Translations under genes and position numbers: made by a program
In this document: positions 28,660-37,293 of the stretch, piece by piece
How positions within the stretch are numbered: position 1 is the stretch's first letter
Layout: each line of letters begins with the position of its first letter
Notes under the pieces: generated by a model
Databases searched by the model: none
What the model was told of the DNA's origin: nothing
The model's input: the letters and a program-made list of their open reading frames with translations, nothing else
Assembly (NCBI GenBank): GCA_026005075.1
Contig: BPKJ01000001.1
Coordinates: forward strand, 248,001 to 312,000
Source of the DNA: Lysobacteraceae bacterium
GTDB taxonomy: Bacteria > Pseudomonadota > Gammaproteobacteria > Xanthomonadales > Xanthomonadaceae
Direction: 5' to 3'
DNA: 64,000 bases

Positions 28660-29205
28660 TCAGGCCGCCGCGGCCTGACGAAATTCCGCGGATCGCGCCA
28701 GCACGGCCATGTTGAACACGCCGTAGGTCACGCCGCCCATGTTGTAGCCCTGCGTCACGAACTGCGCGTAACGCCCCTGCGCGATCTCGCCCGGATCGCA
28801 ACGTTGCTCGTCGGTGAAGTACCGTTGACCCAGCAACTCGTCGATCGCCACCGCGACGTTGCCGCCCGGCTGACGCACCACGAGCGCGCGCTGGTTCTCG
28901 TGGAGGACCGAGCGTTCGCCCTCGAGGAACTGCTTGAGGTCCGCCACCGGCAGCAGCGTACCGCGCACGTTGGCCACGCCCAGCAGCCAGGGCTGGGCCC
29001 CGGGCACGGGGGTGACCGGCGGCAGGGTGATGATCTCCAGCACCTCGCCGAACAGCGACACCAGCCGGCGCTCGCCCAGCCTGAACCCGACACCGCGCCA
29101 CAGCCCCTGGGCATCGATGTCCTCCGGGGCCCCGGGGCTGTGCTCCAGACTGCGCCGCTCGTAGTCGGCCAGTACCGCGAAGGGAGAGAGTGCGGATCCG
29201 GCCAT
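28660..29205 (-). CDS. pilI: Type IV pilus CheW-like coupling protein PilI
   Basis: PilI couples PilJ to the kinase ChpA. The 181-residue protein is one CheW domain: GVGFRLGERRLVSLFGEVLEI, then WLLGVANVRGTLLPVADLKQFL, the classic receptor-contact face, and VAIDELLGQRYF. It lies between pilH and pilJ with only a few bases on each side. The family and the position together make the assignment firm. Confidence 0.94.
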   Translation of the reverse strand: MAGSALSPFAVLADYERRSLEHSPGAPEDIDAQGLWRGVGFRLGERRLVSLFGEVLEIITLPPVTPVPGAQPWLLGVANVRGTLLPVADLKQFLEGERSVLHENQRALVVRQPGGNVAVAIDELLGQRYFTDEQRCDPGEIAQGRYAQFVTQGYNMGGVTYGVFNMAVLARSAEFRQAAAA

Positions 29206-29208
29206 GCC

Positions 29209-29583
29209 TCATTCCACCCCTTCCGGGAGCAACGCGCGGATGCGATGGACCAGCTCCTTCTCGCTGGGGGGCTTGACCAGATAGTCCTTGGCGCCCTGGC
29301 GCAGTCCCCAGACGCGGTCGGTCTCCATGTTCTTGGTGCTGACGATGATCACCGGGATGTGCTGGGTCGCCGGGTCACGGGCCAGCGCGCGGGTGGCCTG
29401 GAAGCCGTTCATGCCGGGCAGGATCACGTCCATGAGCACCAGATCCGGCTGCTCGTCGCGGGCCTTGGCCACGCCGTCCTCGGCGTTGTCCGCGGTGATC
29501 ACGGTGAAGCCGTTGCGCTCCAGCACCGTGCTGAAGACCCGGGTGTCGGTCGGGGAGTCGTCGACGATGAGTATGGTTGCCAT
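29209..29583 (-). CDS. pilH: Response regulator PilH
   Basis: A 124-residue stand-alone receiver. Acidic pocket VDDS at residues 7-10, phospho-acceptor Asp52 (LMDVILPG), Thr/Ser switch in VSTK and Lys104 (YLVKPPS). As second receiver gene of the cluster it corresponds to PilH, which in Pseudomonas acts on pilus retraction or as a phosphate sink. It lacks an output domain. Confidence 0.94.
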   Translation of the reverse strand: MATILIVDDSPTDTRVFSTVLERNGFTVITADNAEDGVAKARDEQPDLVLMDVILPGMNGFQATRALARDPATQHIPVIIVSTKNMETDRVWGLRQGAKDYLVKPPSEKELVHRIRALLPEGVE

Positions 29584-29604
29584 GACCTGCCTTCGCTCCT
29601 CTCG

Positions 29605-30003
29605 TCAGCGCTCGACGTGGCGGCGGATCGCCGACAGCAGTTCGTCACGGGTGAAGGGCTTGGTCAGATACTCCTCGGAGCCCACGATCCTGCCCTTGGC
29701 CTTGTCGAAGAGGCCGTCCTTGCTGGAGAGCATGATCACCGGCGTGTTGCGGAACATCTGGTTGTTCTTGATCAGCGCGCAGGTCTGGTAGCCGTCCAGC
29801 CGCGGCATCATGATGTCGACGAAGATCACCTGCGGCTGGTGGTCGGCGATCTTGGCCAGCGCCTCGAAGCCGTCGGTGGCCGTGACCACGTCGCAGCCTT
29901 CCTTCTTCAGCAGGGTCTCCGCCGTCCGCCGGATGGTCTTCGAGTCGTCGATGACCATCACCTTCAGACCGGCCAGGCTTCCTGCGCTTGCAGCGTCTTC
30001 CAT
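29605..30003 (-). CDS. pilG: Response regulator PilG
   Basis: A 132-residue stand-alone receiver with IDDS near residues 18-21, Asp63 (FVDIMMP), Ser93-Ser94 and Lys115 (YLTKPFT). PilG promotes pilus extension in the model system. ATG 30003 is chosen over a longer reading from 30042 because an AGGGGA ribosome site lies six bases before it. It is the first gene of the pil-chp operon and is preceded by a promoter and a leader hairpin. Confidence 0.95.
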   Translation of the reverse strand: MEDAASAGSLAGLKVMVIDDSKTIRRTAETLLKKEGCDVVTATDGFEALAKIADHQPQVIFVDIMMPRLDGYQTCALIKNNQMFRNTPVIMLSSKDGLFDKAKGRIVGSEEYLTKPFTRDELLSAIRRHVER

Positions 30004-30029
30004 CCATTTTCCCCTACAGGGTGGACCCC

Positions 30030-30048
30030 GGCTGCGCTCCACGCAGCC
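30030..30048 (-). promoter_or_regulatory. Hairpin in the pilG leader
   Basis: GGCTGCG and CGCAGCC form a perfect seven-pair stem with the five-base loop TGGAG (as read on the minus strand). It lies inside the predicted 47-base leader, between the promoter and the pilG ribosome site. It may protect the mRNA 5' end; no terminator T tract follows. Confidence 0.45.
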
Positions 30049-30056
30049 GCTTCCGC

Positions 30057-30085
30057 TATATCCCAGCGTTACCGCTGACTGTCAA
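30057..30085 (-). promoter_or_regulatory. Promoter of the pilGHIJK-chpABC operon
   Basis: A perfect TTGACA (30085-30080) is followed by 17 bases and GATATA (30062-30057); TATAGC two bases further on is an alternative -10. The spacer holds an inverted repeat, CAGCG-N4-CGCTG (30064-30077), which would suit a dimeric regulator. The predicted transcript starts about 47 bases before pilG. Confidence 0.65.
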
Positions 30086-30299
30086 GCAAGCGTTCACGAT
30101 GTTTACACCCGCCGCCTGCCCCCATGGCCCGCCCGGATTCCTGGGCCGGCCGCACCGGCGAGCCGCCGACGCCGGCACCGACCGGCACGATGCCCGTGGC
30201 GGACGTGTTCCGGGCTAGTATAGCCGCCGCCCGTACCGGCTGGTGCCCGCGCCAGCGACGGCGGCGGCTCGAACTGAGGCGGTCCAGGAGTTGCGTGCA

Positions 30300-31247
30300 A
30301 TGGCCCTCGACATCGCGGTGGTGATGGATCCGATCGAGACCATCCACGTCACCAAGGACTCGACCTTCGCGATGCTGCTCGAGGCCGCGCGCCGCGGTCA
30401 CCGCCTGCACTATGTCCGTCCCGGCAGCCTCGGTCTGCGCCAGGGCAGCCCGGTGGCCGAGATCGCCGAGCTCGAGGTCTTCGACCGCAGCGAGGGCCAC
30501 TTCCGGCTCGGGCGCTACCAGGCCGCCCCACTGGCCGGCCTGGACCTGGTCCTGATGCGGCGCGATCCGCCGGTCGATCGCGACTACCTGCACGACACCC
30601 AGATCCTGAGCATGGCCAGGGCCGAGGGCGTGCGCGTGGTCAACGACCCCCAGGGCCTGCGCGACCTCAACGAGAAGCTCGCCGCGCTGCGCTTTCCCGA
30701 GCTGTGCCCGGCCACTCTGGTCAGCCGGGACGCCGCCGCCCTGCGCGCCTTCGTGGACGAACACGGCGAATGCGTCCTCAAGCCGCTCGATGGCATGGGC
30801 GGGCGCTCGATCTTCCGCACCCGCCGGGGCGATCCCAATCTTGGCGTGATCATCGAGACCCTGAGCGCGGGCGGCTCCGAGCGGGTCATGGCCCAGGAAT
30901 ACCTGCCGGCCATCGAGCAGGGCGACAAGCGGGTGCTGCTGGTCGACGGCGAACCCGCGCCCTTCTGCCTGGCGCGCATCCCGCAGGGCGGCGACTTCCG
31001 CGGCAACCTCGCGGCAGGCGGGCGGGGCGAGGCCCGGCCGCTGTCCGCCAGCGACCGCGCCATCGCCGCCGCGGTCGGGCCGGTGATGCGGCAACTGGGC
31101 ATGCGCTTCGTGGGGCTGGACGTGATCGGCGACCGCCTGACCGAAATCAACGTCACCAGCCCGACCTGCATCCGCGAGATCGCCGCCCAGACCGGCTTCG
31201 ACGTCGCGGCGATGCTGCTCGACCGGCTGGAGAGCGACTGCGCGTGA
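30300..31247 (+). CDS. gshB: Glutathione synthetase
   Basis: GshB joins gamma-glutamylcysteine and glycine using ATP. The 315-residue ATP-grasp enzyme starts with IAVVMDPIETIHVTKDSTFAML, the GshB N-terminal signature. It continues with VLKPLDGMGGRSIF (ATP-binding loop), LLVDGEPAPFCLARIPQ and LDVIGDRLTEINVTSPTCIREI (metal and substrate residues). ATG 30300 follows an AGGAG site at nine bases; a reading from 30243 has a random-looking start. It overlaps the tonB-like gene by four bases (GTGA). Confidence 0.96.
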   Translation: MALDIAVVMDPIETIHVTKDSTFAMLLEAARRGHRLHYVRPGSLGLRQGSPVAEIAELEVFDRSEGHFRLGRYQAAPLAGLDLVLMRRDPPVDRDYLHDTQILSMARAEGVRVVNDPQGLRDLNEKLAALRFPELCPATLVSRDAAALRAFVDEHGECVLKPLDGMGGRSIFRTRRGDPNLGVIIETLSAGGSERVMAQEYLPAIEQGDKRVLLVDGEPAPFCLARIPQGGDFRGNLAAGGRGEARPLSASDRAIAAAVGPVMRQLGMRFVGLDVIGDRLTEINVTSPTCIREIAAQTGFDVAAMLLDRLESDCA

Positions 31248-32101
31248 GTGCCTACCCAAGGATCACGCCGGCGGACCGTCTGCGGGCCACCCTCACCTTC
31301 TCGCTGCTGGTGCACGCCATGCTGGTGTTCGGCATCGGCTTTGCGGTGGACGACCCGGCACCGCTGATTCCCACGCTCGATGTCATCCTCGCCGAGACGC
31401 GTAGCCCGACCCCGCCCGACGAGGCCGACTTCCTCGCCGCGAGCAGCCAGCAGGGCGGCGGCGAGACCGACCGCCCGGAGCGCCCCAGCGAGCCGACCTC
31501 GGCCGACCTGCCCAAGCCCACGCCGGGCGTGGCCGCGGTGGAGCAGCCGCAAGGCGCGCCCACACCGGTCGAGGCCACCCGCCAGCCGGTCCTCACCGCA
31601 CGCAGCGACGCCACCGAGCTTGCGCTGGAACGCCGCGAACGGCCGGATCTGCCGCTGCCCGATCGGCGCGAGCTGATCGAGCGCTCGCTGGAGATGGCGC
31701 GGCTCGCCGCCGAGATCGAGCGCCAGAGTCGGGCCTATGCCAAGCGCCCGAAGCGCAAGTTCATCTCCGCCAACACCCGCGAGTACGAGTACGCCAACTA
31801 CATGCGGGCGTGGGTGGCGCGGGTCGAGCGCATCGGCAACCTCAACTACCCCGAGGAGGCCAGGCGGCGCAACGTGCACGGCCAGCTGGTCATGACCGTG
31901 GCCGTGCGCCGGGACGGCACCGTGGAGCGCATCGACATCATCCAGCCGAGCGGGTATCCGGTGCTGGACGACGCCGCGATCCGCACCGTGCGCCTTGCCG
32001 AGCCCTTCCCGCCCCTGCCGGAGAGCAAGGAGCCGGTCGACATCCTGCACATCACCCGCACCTGGCAGTTCCTGCCCGGGGGCGTGCTGCGCAACCGCTG
32101 A
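31244..32101 (+). CDS. tonB: TonB-like energy transducer
   Basis: TonB proteins carry energy from the inner membrane to outer-membrane transporters. The 285-residue protein has one N-terminal helix with a conserved histidine (FSLLVHAMLVFGIGFAV, about residues 18-34). A periplasmic Pro/Glu-rich linker and a C-terminal TonB fold (about 200-285) follow, the latter with YPEEARRRNVHGQLVMTV and DGTVERIDIIQPSGYPVLD. No exbB/exbD is nearby. Its place between gshB and yqgE is typical of Xanthomonadales. It starts at GTG 31244. Confidence 0.9.
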   Translation: MSAYPRITPADRLRATLTFSLLVHAMLVFGIGFAVDDPAPLIPTLDVILAETRSPTPPDEADFLAASSQQGGGETDRPERPSEPTSADLPKPTPGVAAVEQPQGAPTPVEATRQPVLTARSDATELALERRERPDLPLPDRRELIERSLEMARLAAEIERQSRAYAKRPKRKFISANTREYEYANYMRAWVARVERIGNLNYPEEARRRNVHGQLVMTVAVRRDGTVERIDIIQPSGYPVLDDAAIRTVRLAEPFPPLPESKEPVDILHITRTWQFLPGGVLRNR

Positions 32102-32142
32102 ACGGGGGCAAGGCCTGCGCGAACCGGTGGCCCCGGCTGGCC

Positions 32143-32154
32143 TACAATGCAGGC
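32143..32154 (+). promoter_or_regulatory. -10 element placed for a possible leaderless yqgE transcript
   Basis: TACAAT (32143-32148) lies exactly six bases before the yqgE ATG, so transcription would begin at or next to the A of the start codon. No good ribosome site precedes this ATG. No convincing -35 was found at 16-18 bases. Confidence 0.4.
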
Positions 32155-32724
32155 ATGGACGCCCCCTCCTCCCTCGCAAGCCACTTCCTCATCGCCGTGC
32201 CGGCGCTGGAAGACCCCAACTTCTCGCGCGGCGTCACCCTGCTGTGCCAGCACGCCGAGGACGGGGCGATGGGCATCATGGTGAACCGGCCCTCGGACCT
32301 CACCCTCGGCGAGATCCTGCGGCAGATGGACATCCCCTGCGAGGACGCGAGGCTGGCCGCCGAGCCGGTCCTGCTCGGCGGTCCGGTGCAGCGCGAACGT
32401 GGCTTCGTCCTCCACAGCGGGGATGGCGCGGAGCAGTGGGACTCGAGCTTCCGCATCTCGGAGCGGATCTGGCTGACCACCTCGCGCGACATCCTCGCGG
32501 CGATGGCCGAGGGCCGCGGCCCGTCGCGGGCGCTGGTCGCGCTCGGCTATGCCGGCTGGGGCCCGGGGCAGCTGGAGTCCGAGCTGCAGCAGGACGCGTG
32601 GCTGACGGTGCGCGCCGATCCGGACATCCTGTTCGCGACACCGGTCGAGCAGCGCTGGATGGCGGCGGCCCGCCTGATCGGCCTCGACCTCGCGCAACTG
32701 GCTCCCTATTCCGGGCACGCATGA
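32155..32724 (+). CDS. yqgE: YqgE/AlgH family protein
   Basis: A 189-residue member of the YqgE/AlgH (UPF0301) family, whose biochemical role is not settled; AlgH was named for an effect on alginate in Pseudomonas. Diagnostic stretches are LIAVPALEDPNFSRGV, LLCQHAEDGAMGIMVNRP, VLLGGPVQRERGFVLH and ALGYAGWGPGQLESEL. It is joined to ruvX by an ATGA overlap, the usual arrangement for this pair. Confidence 0.94.
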   Translation: MDAPSSLASHFLIAVPALEDPNFSRGVTLLCQHAEDGAMGIMVNRPSDLTLGEILRQMDIPCEDARLAAEPVLLGGPVQRERGFVLHSGDGAEQWDSSFRISERIWLTTSRDILAAMAEGRGPSRALVALGYAGWGPGQLESELQQDAWLTVRADPDILFATPVEQRWMAAARLIGLDLAQLAPYSGHA

Positions 32725-33164
32725 GCGACCCTGGCGGCGCCATCCTCGGCTTCGACGTCGGCAGCCGCTGGGTCGGCGTCGCCGTGGGCAGCGTGCTGAC
32801 CGGCCATGCCCGGCCCCTGTGCGTCCTCGACCGCGAGCGCGGCGACGTCTGGGGCCAGGTCGCCGCACTGCTCGAGGCGTGGCGTCCGCACATGCTGGTG
32901 GTCGGCGACCCGATGGACCCCGACGGCGGCGCGCGCGAGGCGACCCTTGGCGCGCATCGTTTCTCGCGCCAGTTGCAGGGCCGTTTCGGCCTGCCGGTGG
33001 CGCTGGTCGACGAGCGCCACAGCTCACGCGAGGCCAGCGTCGCGCTGGCGCAGGCGCGGCGCGAGGGCCGCGCCCGGCGGCGCGAGGCGGCGCGCCTCGA
33101 CGCCCATGCCGCAGCCCGCATCCTGCAGCGCTGGCTGGATGCGGGCGCCCCTCCTCCGGCCTGA
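32721..33164 (+). CDS. ruvX: Holliday junction resolvase-like RuvX (YqgF)
   Basis: RuvX has an RNase H-like fold and is tied to 16S rRNA 5'-end processing. The 147-residue protein shows GFDVGSRWVGVAVG (first catalytic Asp), VVGDPMDPDGG, VDERHSS (Glu) and DAHAAARILQRWL (last Asp). Its length is normal. ATG 32721 overlaps the yqgE stop. pyrB follows 27 bases downstream. Confidence 0.94.
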   Translation: MSDPGGAILGFDVGSRWVGVAVGSVLTGHARPLCVLDRERGDVWGQVAALLEAWRPHMLVVGDPMDPDGGAREATLGAHRFSRQLQGRFGLPVALVDERHSSREASVALAQARREGRARRREAARLDAHAAARILQRWLDAGAPPPA

Positions 33165-33191
33165 GGACACCATGCCAAGGAAGACCTGCCC

Positions 33192-34130
33192 ATGCCTGCC
33201 GCCCTCCCGTTGCGTCACCTGATCTGCATCGACGACCTCGACCGCGCGGGGCTGGAGGCGCTGCTCGACCGTGCCGACACCCTGCTGCCACGCGCGCTCG
33301 GCGGCAGCCCCGGCGGCGAGCAGCCGCTCGCGGGGAAGACGGTGGTGAACCTCTTCTTCGAGCCCTCGACGCGCACCCGCAGCTCCTTCGAACTGGCGGC
33401 GCGCCGACTGGGCGCGACGGTGCTCAACTTCGACATGGCCAGCTCCTCGACCCGCAAGGGCGAGACCCTGACCGACACCCTGTTCACCCTCGAGGCCATG
33501 GGCGCGGAGATCTTCGTCATCCGCCACGCCAGCGATGGCGTGGTCGCCCAGCTCGCCGCGGTCTGCGCGCCGCGCTCGCACCTTGTGAACGCGGGCGACG
33601 GTCGCAGCCAGCACCCGACCCAGGGTCTGCTCGACATGCTCACCATCCGCCAGCACAAGGGGCGGGACTTTGGGGCACTGACGGTCGCGATCGTCGGCGA
33701 CCTCCGCCACTCGCGGGTCGCCCGCTCGGACCTGCGCGCGTTGCGTCTGCTGGGCGCCGGGACGATCCGGGTCGCGGCACCGGAGGTGCTGCTGCCCGAG
33801 CCCGAGGTCACGCGCGGCTGCGTGGTCTGCAGCAGCATCGAGGAAGCGGTGCGCGGGGCCGACGTGGTCATGACCCTGCGCCTGCAACGCGAGCGCATGG
33901 AGGAGGGCCTGGTCAGCTCGGCCGAGAGCTACTTCCGCGACTGGGGGCTGACCCCGGAGCGGCTGGCGCTGGCAAGACCGGACGCGATCGTCATGCACCC
34001 CGGTCCGATGAACCGGGGCGTGGAGATCGCCGACGCCGTGGCCGACGGGCCGCAGTCGGTGATCCGGCAGCAGGTCAGCAACGGGGTCGCGGTGCGGATG
34101 GCCGTGCTCGAGGCGCTGGGCAGCGGCTGA
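33192..34130 (+). CDS. pyrB: Aspartate carbamoyltransferase catalytic subunit
   Basis: PyrB condenses carbamoyl phosphate and aspartate in the first committed step of pyrimidine synthesis. The 312-residue protein carries FFEPSTRTRSSFE (carbamoyl-phosphate site), HPTQGLLD, VGDLRHSRVARSD and HPGPMNRGVEI. No pyrI regulatory subunit or pyrC' pseudo-dihydroorotase follows. An AAGGAAG ribosome site precedes ATG 33192. Its stop is seven bases from that of the convergent pilU. Confidence 0.96.
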   Translation: MPAALPLRHLICIDDLDRAGLEALLDRADTLLPRALGGSPGGEQPLAGKTVVNLFFEPSTRTRSSFELAARRLGATVLNFDMASSSTRKGETLTDTLFTLEAMGAEIFVIRHASDGVVAQLAAVCAPRSHLVNAGDGRSQHPTQGLLDMLTIRQHKGRDFGALTVAIVGDLRHSRVARSDLRALRLLGAGTIRVAAPEVLLPEPEVTRGCVVCSSIEEAVRGADVVMTLRLQRERMEEGLVSSAESYFRDWGLTPERLALARPDAIVMHPGPMNRGVEIADAVADGPQSVIRQQVSNGVAVRMAVLEALGSG

Positions 34131-34137
34131 GCGCCCC

Positions 34138-35271
34138 TCAGCGGGTCTCCATGACCTCCACCCCCTCGAGCCCCTGGGCGAGGGTATGCGCGTCGCCGCC
34201 CTGCGCCAGCTTGATCCGCAGCCGCACCTCGTTGGCCGAGTCGGCGTGGCGCAGCGCCTCCTCGTAGCTGATCTCCCCGGCCTGATAGAGCTCGAACAGG
34301 GCCTGATCGAAGGTCTTCATGCCGAGGTTGGTCGACTCCTTCATGACTTCCTTGATCTTGTGGATCTCGCCGTCACGGATGTAGTCCTGGATCAGCGGCG
34401 TGCCGAGCATGATCTCCATCGCGCAACGCCGCGACTTGCCGTCGACCGCCGGGATGAGCTGCTGGGCGACGATCGCCTTGAGGTTGAGCGAGAGGTCCAT
34501 CAGCAGCTGGCTGCGGCGGTCCTCCGGGAAGAAGTTGATGATGCGGTCCAGCGCCTGGTTGGCGTTGTTGGCGTGCAGGGTGCACAGGACGAGGTGTCCG
34601 GTCTCGGCGAAGGCGATGGCGTGGTCCATGCCCTCGCGGGTCCGCACCTCGCCGATCATGATCACGTCCGGGGCCTGCCGCAGGGTGTTCTTGAGCGCAG
34701 CCTCCCAGGTGTCGGTGTCGATGCCGACCTCGCGCTGGGTGATGATGCAGCCCTCGTGCTTGTGCACGAACTCGATCGGGTCCTCGATGGTGATGATGTG
34801 GCCGGAGCTGTTCTGGTTGCGGTAGCCGATCATCGCCGCCAGCGAGGTCGACTTGCCGGTGCCGGTGGCGCCGACGAAGATGATGATGCCGCGCTTGGTC
34901 ATCGCCAGCGTCTTGATGATCGGCGGCAGGTTGAGCTCGTCGATGGTCGGGATCTTGGTCTCGATCCGGCGCAGCACCATGCCGACCTGGTTGCGCTGGT
35001 AGAAGCAGGACACACGGAAGCGCCCGACCCCGGAGACGCCGATCGCGAAGTTGCATTCGTGGGTCTTCTCGAACTCCTCGCGCTGGCTGGGCGTCATCAC
35101 GTTGAGCACGAGGTCGCGCGACTGCTGCGGCGTCAGCGGGTTCTGGGTGATGGGCTGCAGCCGGCCCGAAACCTTCATCGTCGGCGGCACACCCGCGGTG
35201 ATGAAGAGGTCCGAGGCCTTCTTGTGGGCCATCAGCTTGAGAAAACTGGTGAAGTCGATGTTGCTGCTCAT
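34138..35271 (-). CDS. pilU: Type IV pilus retraction ATPase PilU
   Basis: PilU is the accessory retraction ATPase that works with PilT. The 377-residue protein begins FLKLMAHKKASDLFITAGVPP, with the PilU-type N-domain. It then has the Walker A motif GATGTGKST (near residue 137), the Asp-box IITIEDPIEFVH, Walker B VIMIGEVRT and the His-box TLHANNANQALDRI. The C-terminal tail beyond the ATPase core is longer than in PilT, as in known PilU. It lies downstream of pilT, 81 bases away. Confidence 0.94.
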   Translation of the reverse strand: MSSNIDFTSFLKLMAHKKASDLFITAGVPPTMKVSGRLQPITQNPLTPQQSRDLVLNVMTPSQREEFEKTHECNFAIGVSGVGRFRVSCFYQRNQVGMVLRRIETKIPTIDELNLPPIIKTLAMTKRGIIIFVGATGTGKSTSLAAMIGYRNQNSSGHIITIEDPIEFVHKHEGCIITQREVGIDTDTWEAALKNTLRQAPDVIMIGEVRTREGMDHAIAFAETGHLVLCTLHANNANQALDRIINFFPEDRRSQLLMDLSLNLKAIVAQQLIPAVDGKSRRCAMEIMLGTPLIQDYIRDGEIHKIKEVMKESTNLGMKTFDQALFELYQAGEISYEEALRHADSANEVRLRIKLAQGGDAHTLAQGLEGVEVMETR

Positions 35272-35352
35272 GTCGGTGTTCCCCGCTGCGGCCCCTGACC
35301 GTCTTCCCGCATCCCCGCCGTGCCGCCACCGTCGCCCGGGCGCGGCCCCGCG

Positions 35353-36390
35353 CTAGTCGAACAGGCGCTTGTCCTTGGCGTACTCGCGCGCGTGCTGGCG
35401 GATCACCTGGCCGCGCTTGACGAGGTCGAGCAGGCACTGGTCGAGGGTCTGCATGCCGTACTGCTGGCCGGTCTGGATCGCCGAGTACATCTGCGCCACC
35501 TTGTCCTCGCGGATCAGGTTGCGGATCGCCGGGATGGCGACCATGATCTCGTGCGCCGCGATCCGTCCACCGCCGACCTTCTTGAGCAGCGACTGCGAGA
35601 TGACCGCGCGCAGCGACTCGGACAGCATGGAGCGCACCATCGGTTTCTCGCCGGCCGGAAACACGTCGATGATGCGGTCGATGGTCTTGGCCGCCGAACT
35701 CGTGTGCAGGGTGGCGAACACGAGGTGACCGGTCTCGGCCGCGGTCAGGGCCAGACGGATGGTCTCGAGGTCGCGCAGCTCACCGACCAGGATGTAGTCG
35801 GGGTCCTCGCGCAGGGCCGAGCGCAGGGCCTCGCTGAAGCCGTGCGTGTCGCGGTGCACCTCGCGCTGGTTGATCAGGCACTTGTTCGGCGTGTGGACGA
35901 ACTCGATCGGATCCTCGATGGTGAGGATGTGCCCGTACTCGGTCTTGTTGATGTGGTCGATCATCGCGGCCAGCGTGGTCGACTTGCCGGAACCGGTCGG
36001 GCCGGTCACCAGGATCAGCCCCTGCGGCTGCTCGATCAGTTCCTTGAACACCTTGGGCGCGCCCAGATCCTCGAGGCTGAGCACCTCGGAGGGAATGGTC
36101 CGGAACACCGCCCCGGCGCCTCGGTTCTGGTTGAAGGCGTTGACACGGAACCGCGCCAGCCCGGCGATCTCGAAGCTGAAGTCGCACTCGAGGTATTCCT
36201 CGTAGTCGCGGCGCTGCTTGTCCGACATGATGTCGTACACCAGCGCGTGGACCTGCTTGTGGTCGAGGGCCGGAATGTTGATCCTGCGCACGTCGCCATC
36301 GACCCGGATCATCGGTGGCAGCCCGGCGGAGAGATGGAGGTCGGAAGCCTTGTTCTTGACCGAGAAAGCCAGCAGTTCAGCGATATCCAT
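35353..36390 (-). CDS. pilT: Type IV pilus retraction ATPase PilT
   Basis: PilT drives pilus retraction and twitching. The 345-residue protein opens with LLAFSVKNKASDLHLSAGLPP. It carries Walker A GPTGSGKST, ILTIEDPIEFVH, Walker B ILVGELRDLETIRLALTAAETGH and the AGEKPMVRSMLSESLRAVISQ region containing the PilT-type retraction motif. It is the first gene of the pilT-pilU unit and is divergent from yggS. A GGAGGG-like site precedes the ATG. Confidence 0.97.
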   Translation of the reverse strand: MDIAELLAFSVKNKASDLHLSAGLPPMIRVDGDVRRINIPALDHKQVHALVYDIMSDKQRRDYEEYLECDFSFEIAGLARFRVNAFNQNRGAGAVFRTIPSEVLSLEDLGAPKVFKELIEQPQGLILVTGPTGSGKSTTLAAMIDHINKTEYGHILTIEDPIEFVHTPNKCLINQREVHRDTHGFSEALRSALREDPDYILVGELRDLETIRLALTAAETGHLVFATLHTSSAAKTIDRIIDVFPAGEKPMVRSMLSESLRAVISQSLLKKVGGGRIAAHEIMVAIPAIRNLIREDKVAQMYSAIQTGQQYGMQTLDQCLLDLVKRGQVIRQHAREYAKDKRLFD

Positions 36391-36519
36391 GTGCCCCCCT
36401 CATCACCCGTGGCGCCGGCCCGCCGGCGAAGCAGGCGCCGTTGCGGGATGCCGGTCGAGTATAGCGCCGAAGTGGGGCGGTGGCGGAAGCCGGCGGCCAG
36501 CGCGGCAAGGAGGCCCGGC

Positions 36520-37233
36520 ATGACCGGCGCGGGGACGCCGCAGGACGCCAGGACGCCCGGCCCTGCGGAGGCACTGCCATCCATCGCCGCACGCATCGAG
36601 GCCGCGGCAGGCGGACGTGAGGTGCGTCTTCTCGCGGTCAGCAAGACCCGCACGGCCGCGGAGATCCGCCGCCTCGCGGAGCGGTGCGGACAGCGCCACT
36701 TCGGCGAGAACTACGTGCAGGAGGCGATGGCCAAGCGCGCCGATCTGGAGGACCTTCCCCTCGTCTGGCACCTGATCGGCCACCTGCAGAGCAACAAATG
36801 CCGTGAGGCCGCGGAGACCTTCGACTGGATCGAATCGATCGACCGCGAGAAGCTGCTCGCCCCGCTCGACCGCTACCGGGCGCCCGCGCGCGGGCCGCTC
36901 GAACTGCTGATCCAGGTCAATATCGACGCCGAGCCCAGCAAGTCCGGCTGTCGTCCCGAGCAGGTCGGCGCGCTGGCCAGCGCCATCGCCGGTTTTCCGC
37001 GCCTGCGCCTGCGCGGTCTGATGGCGATCCCTGCCCCCGGCGATCCGCACCGGCTGGCCGCGGCCTTTGCCGCCATGCGCCGCCTGTTCGAGGCGTTGCG
37101 GCGGGACCACCCCACGGTCGACACGCTCTCGATGGGCATGAGCGAGGACTTCGAGCTCGCCATCGCCCACGGCGCCACCGAGGTCCGCATCGGCACCGCG
37201 CTGTTCGGACCGCGACCGCCGCGGGCACCCTGA
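36520..37233 (+). CDS. yggS: YggS family pyridoxal-phosphate homeostasis protein
   Basis: YggS/PLPHP binds PLP without known catalysis and balances B6 and amino-acid pools. The 237-residue TIM-barrel protein has LLAVSKTRTA with PLP lysine 42, GQRHFGENYVQEA, WHLIGHLQSNKCREA, and the phosphate-binding LSMGMSEDFELAIAHGATEVRIGTALFG split over the C-terminal end. A strong AAGGAGG site lies six bases before ATG 36520. It precedes proC and yggT, the conserved partner order. Confidence 0.95.
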   Translation: MTGAGTPQDARTPGPAEALPSIAARIEAAAGGREVRLLAVSKTRTAAEIRRLAERCGQRHFGENYVQEAMAKRADLEDLPLVWHLIGHLQSNKCREAAETFDWIESIDREKLLAPLDRYRAPARGPLELLIQVNIDAEPSKSGCRPEQVGALASAIAGFPRLRLRGLMAIPAPGDPHRLAAAFAAMRRLFEALRRDHPTVDTLSMGMSEDFELAIAHGATEVRIGTALFGPRPPRAP

Positions 37234-37293
37234 GCCGCGCCGCGCAGCCCAAGGCCCGGCGTTGCTATCCTTGGGCCCGCTCCCGACCACGAG

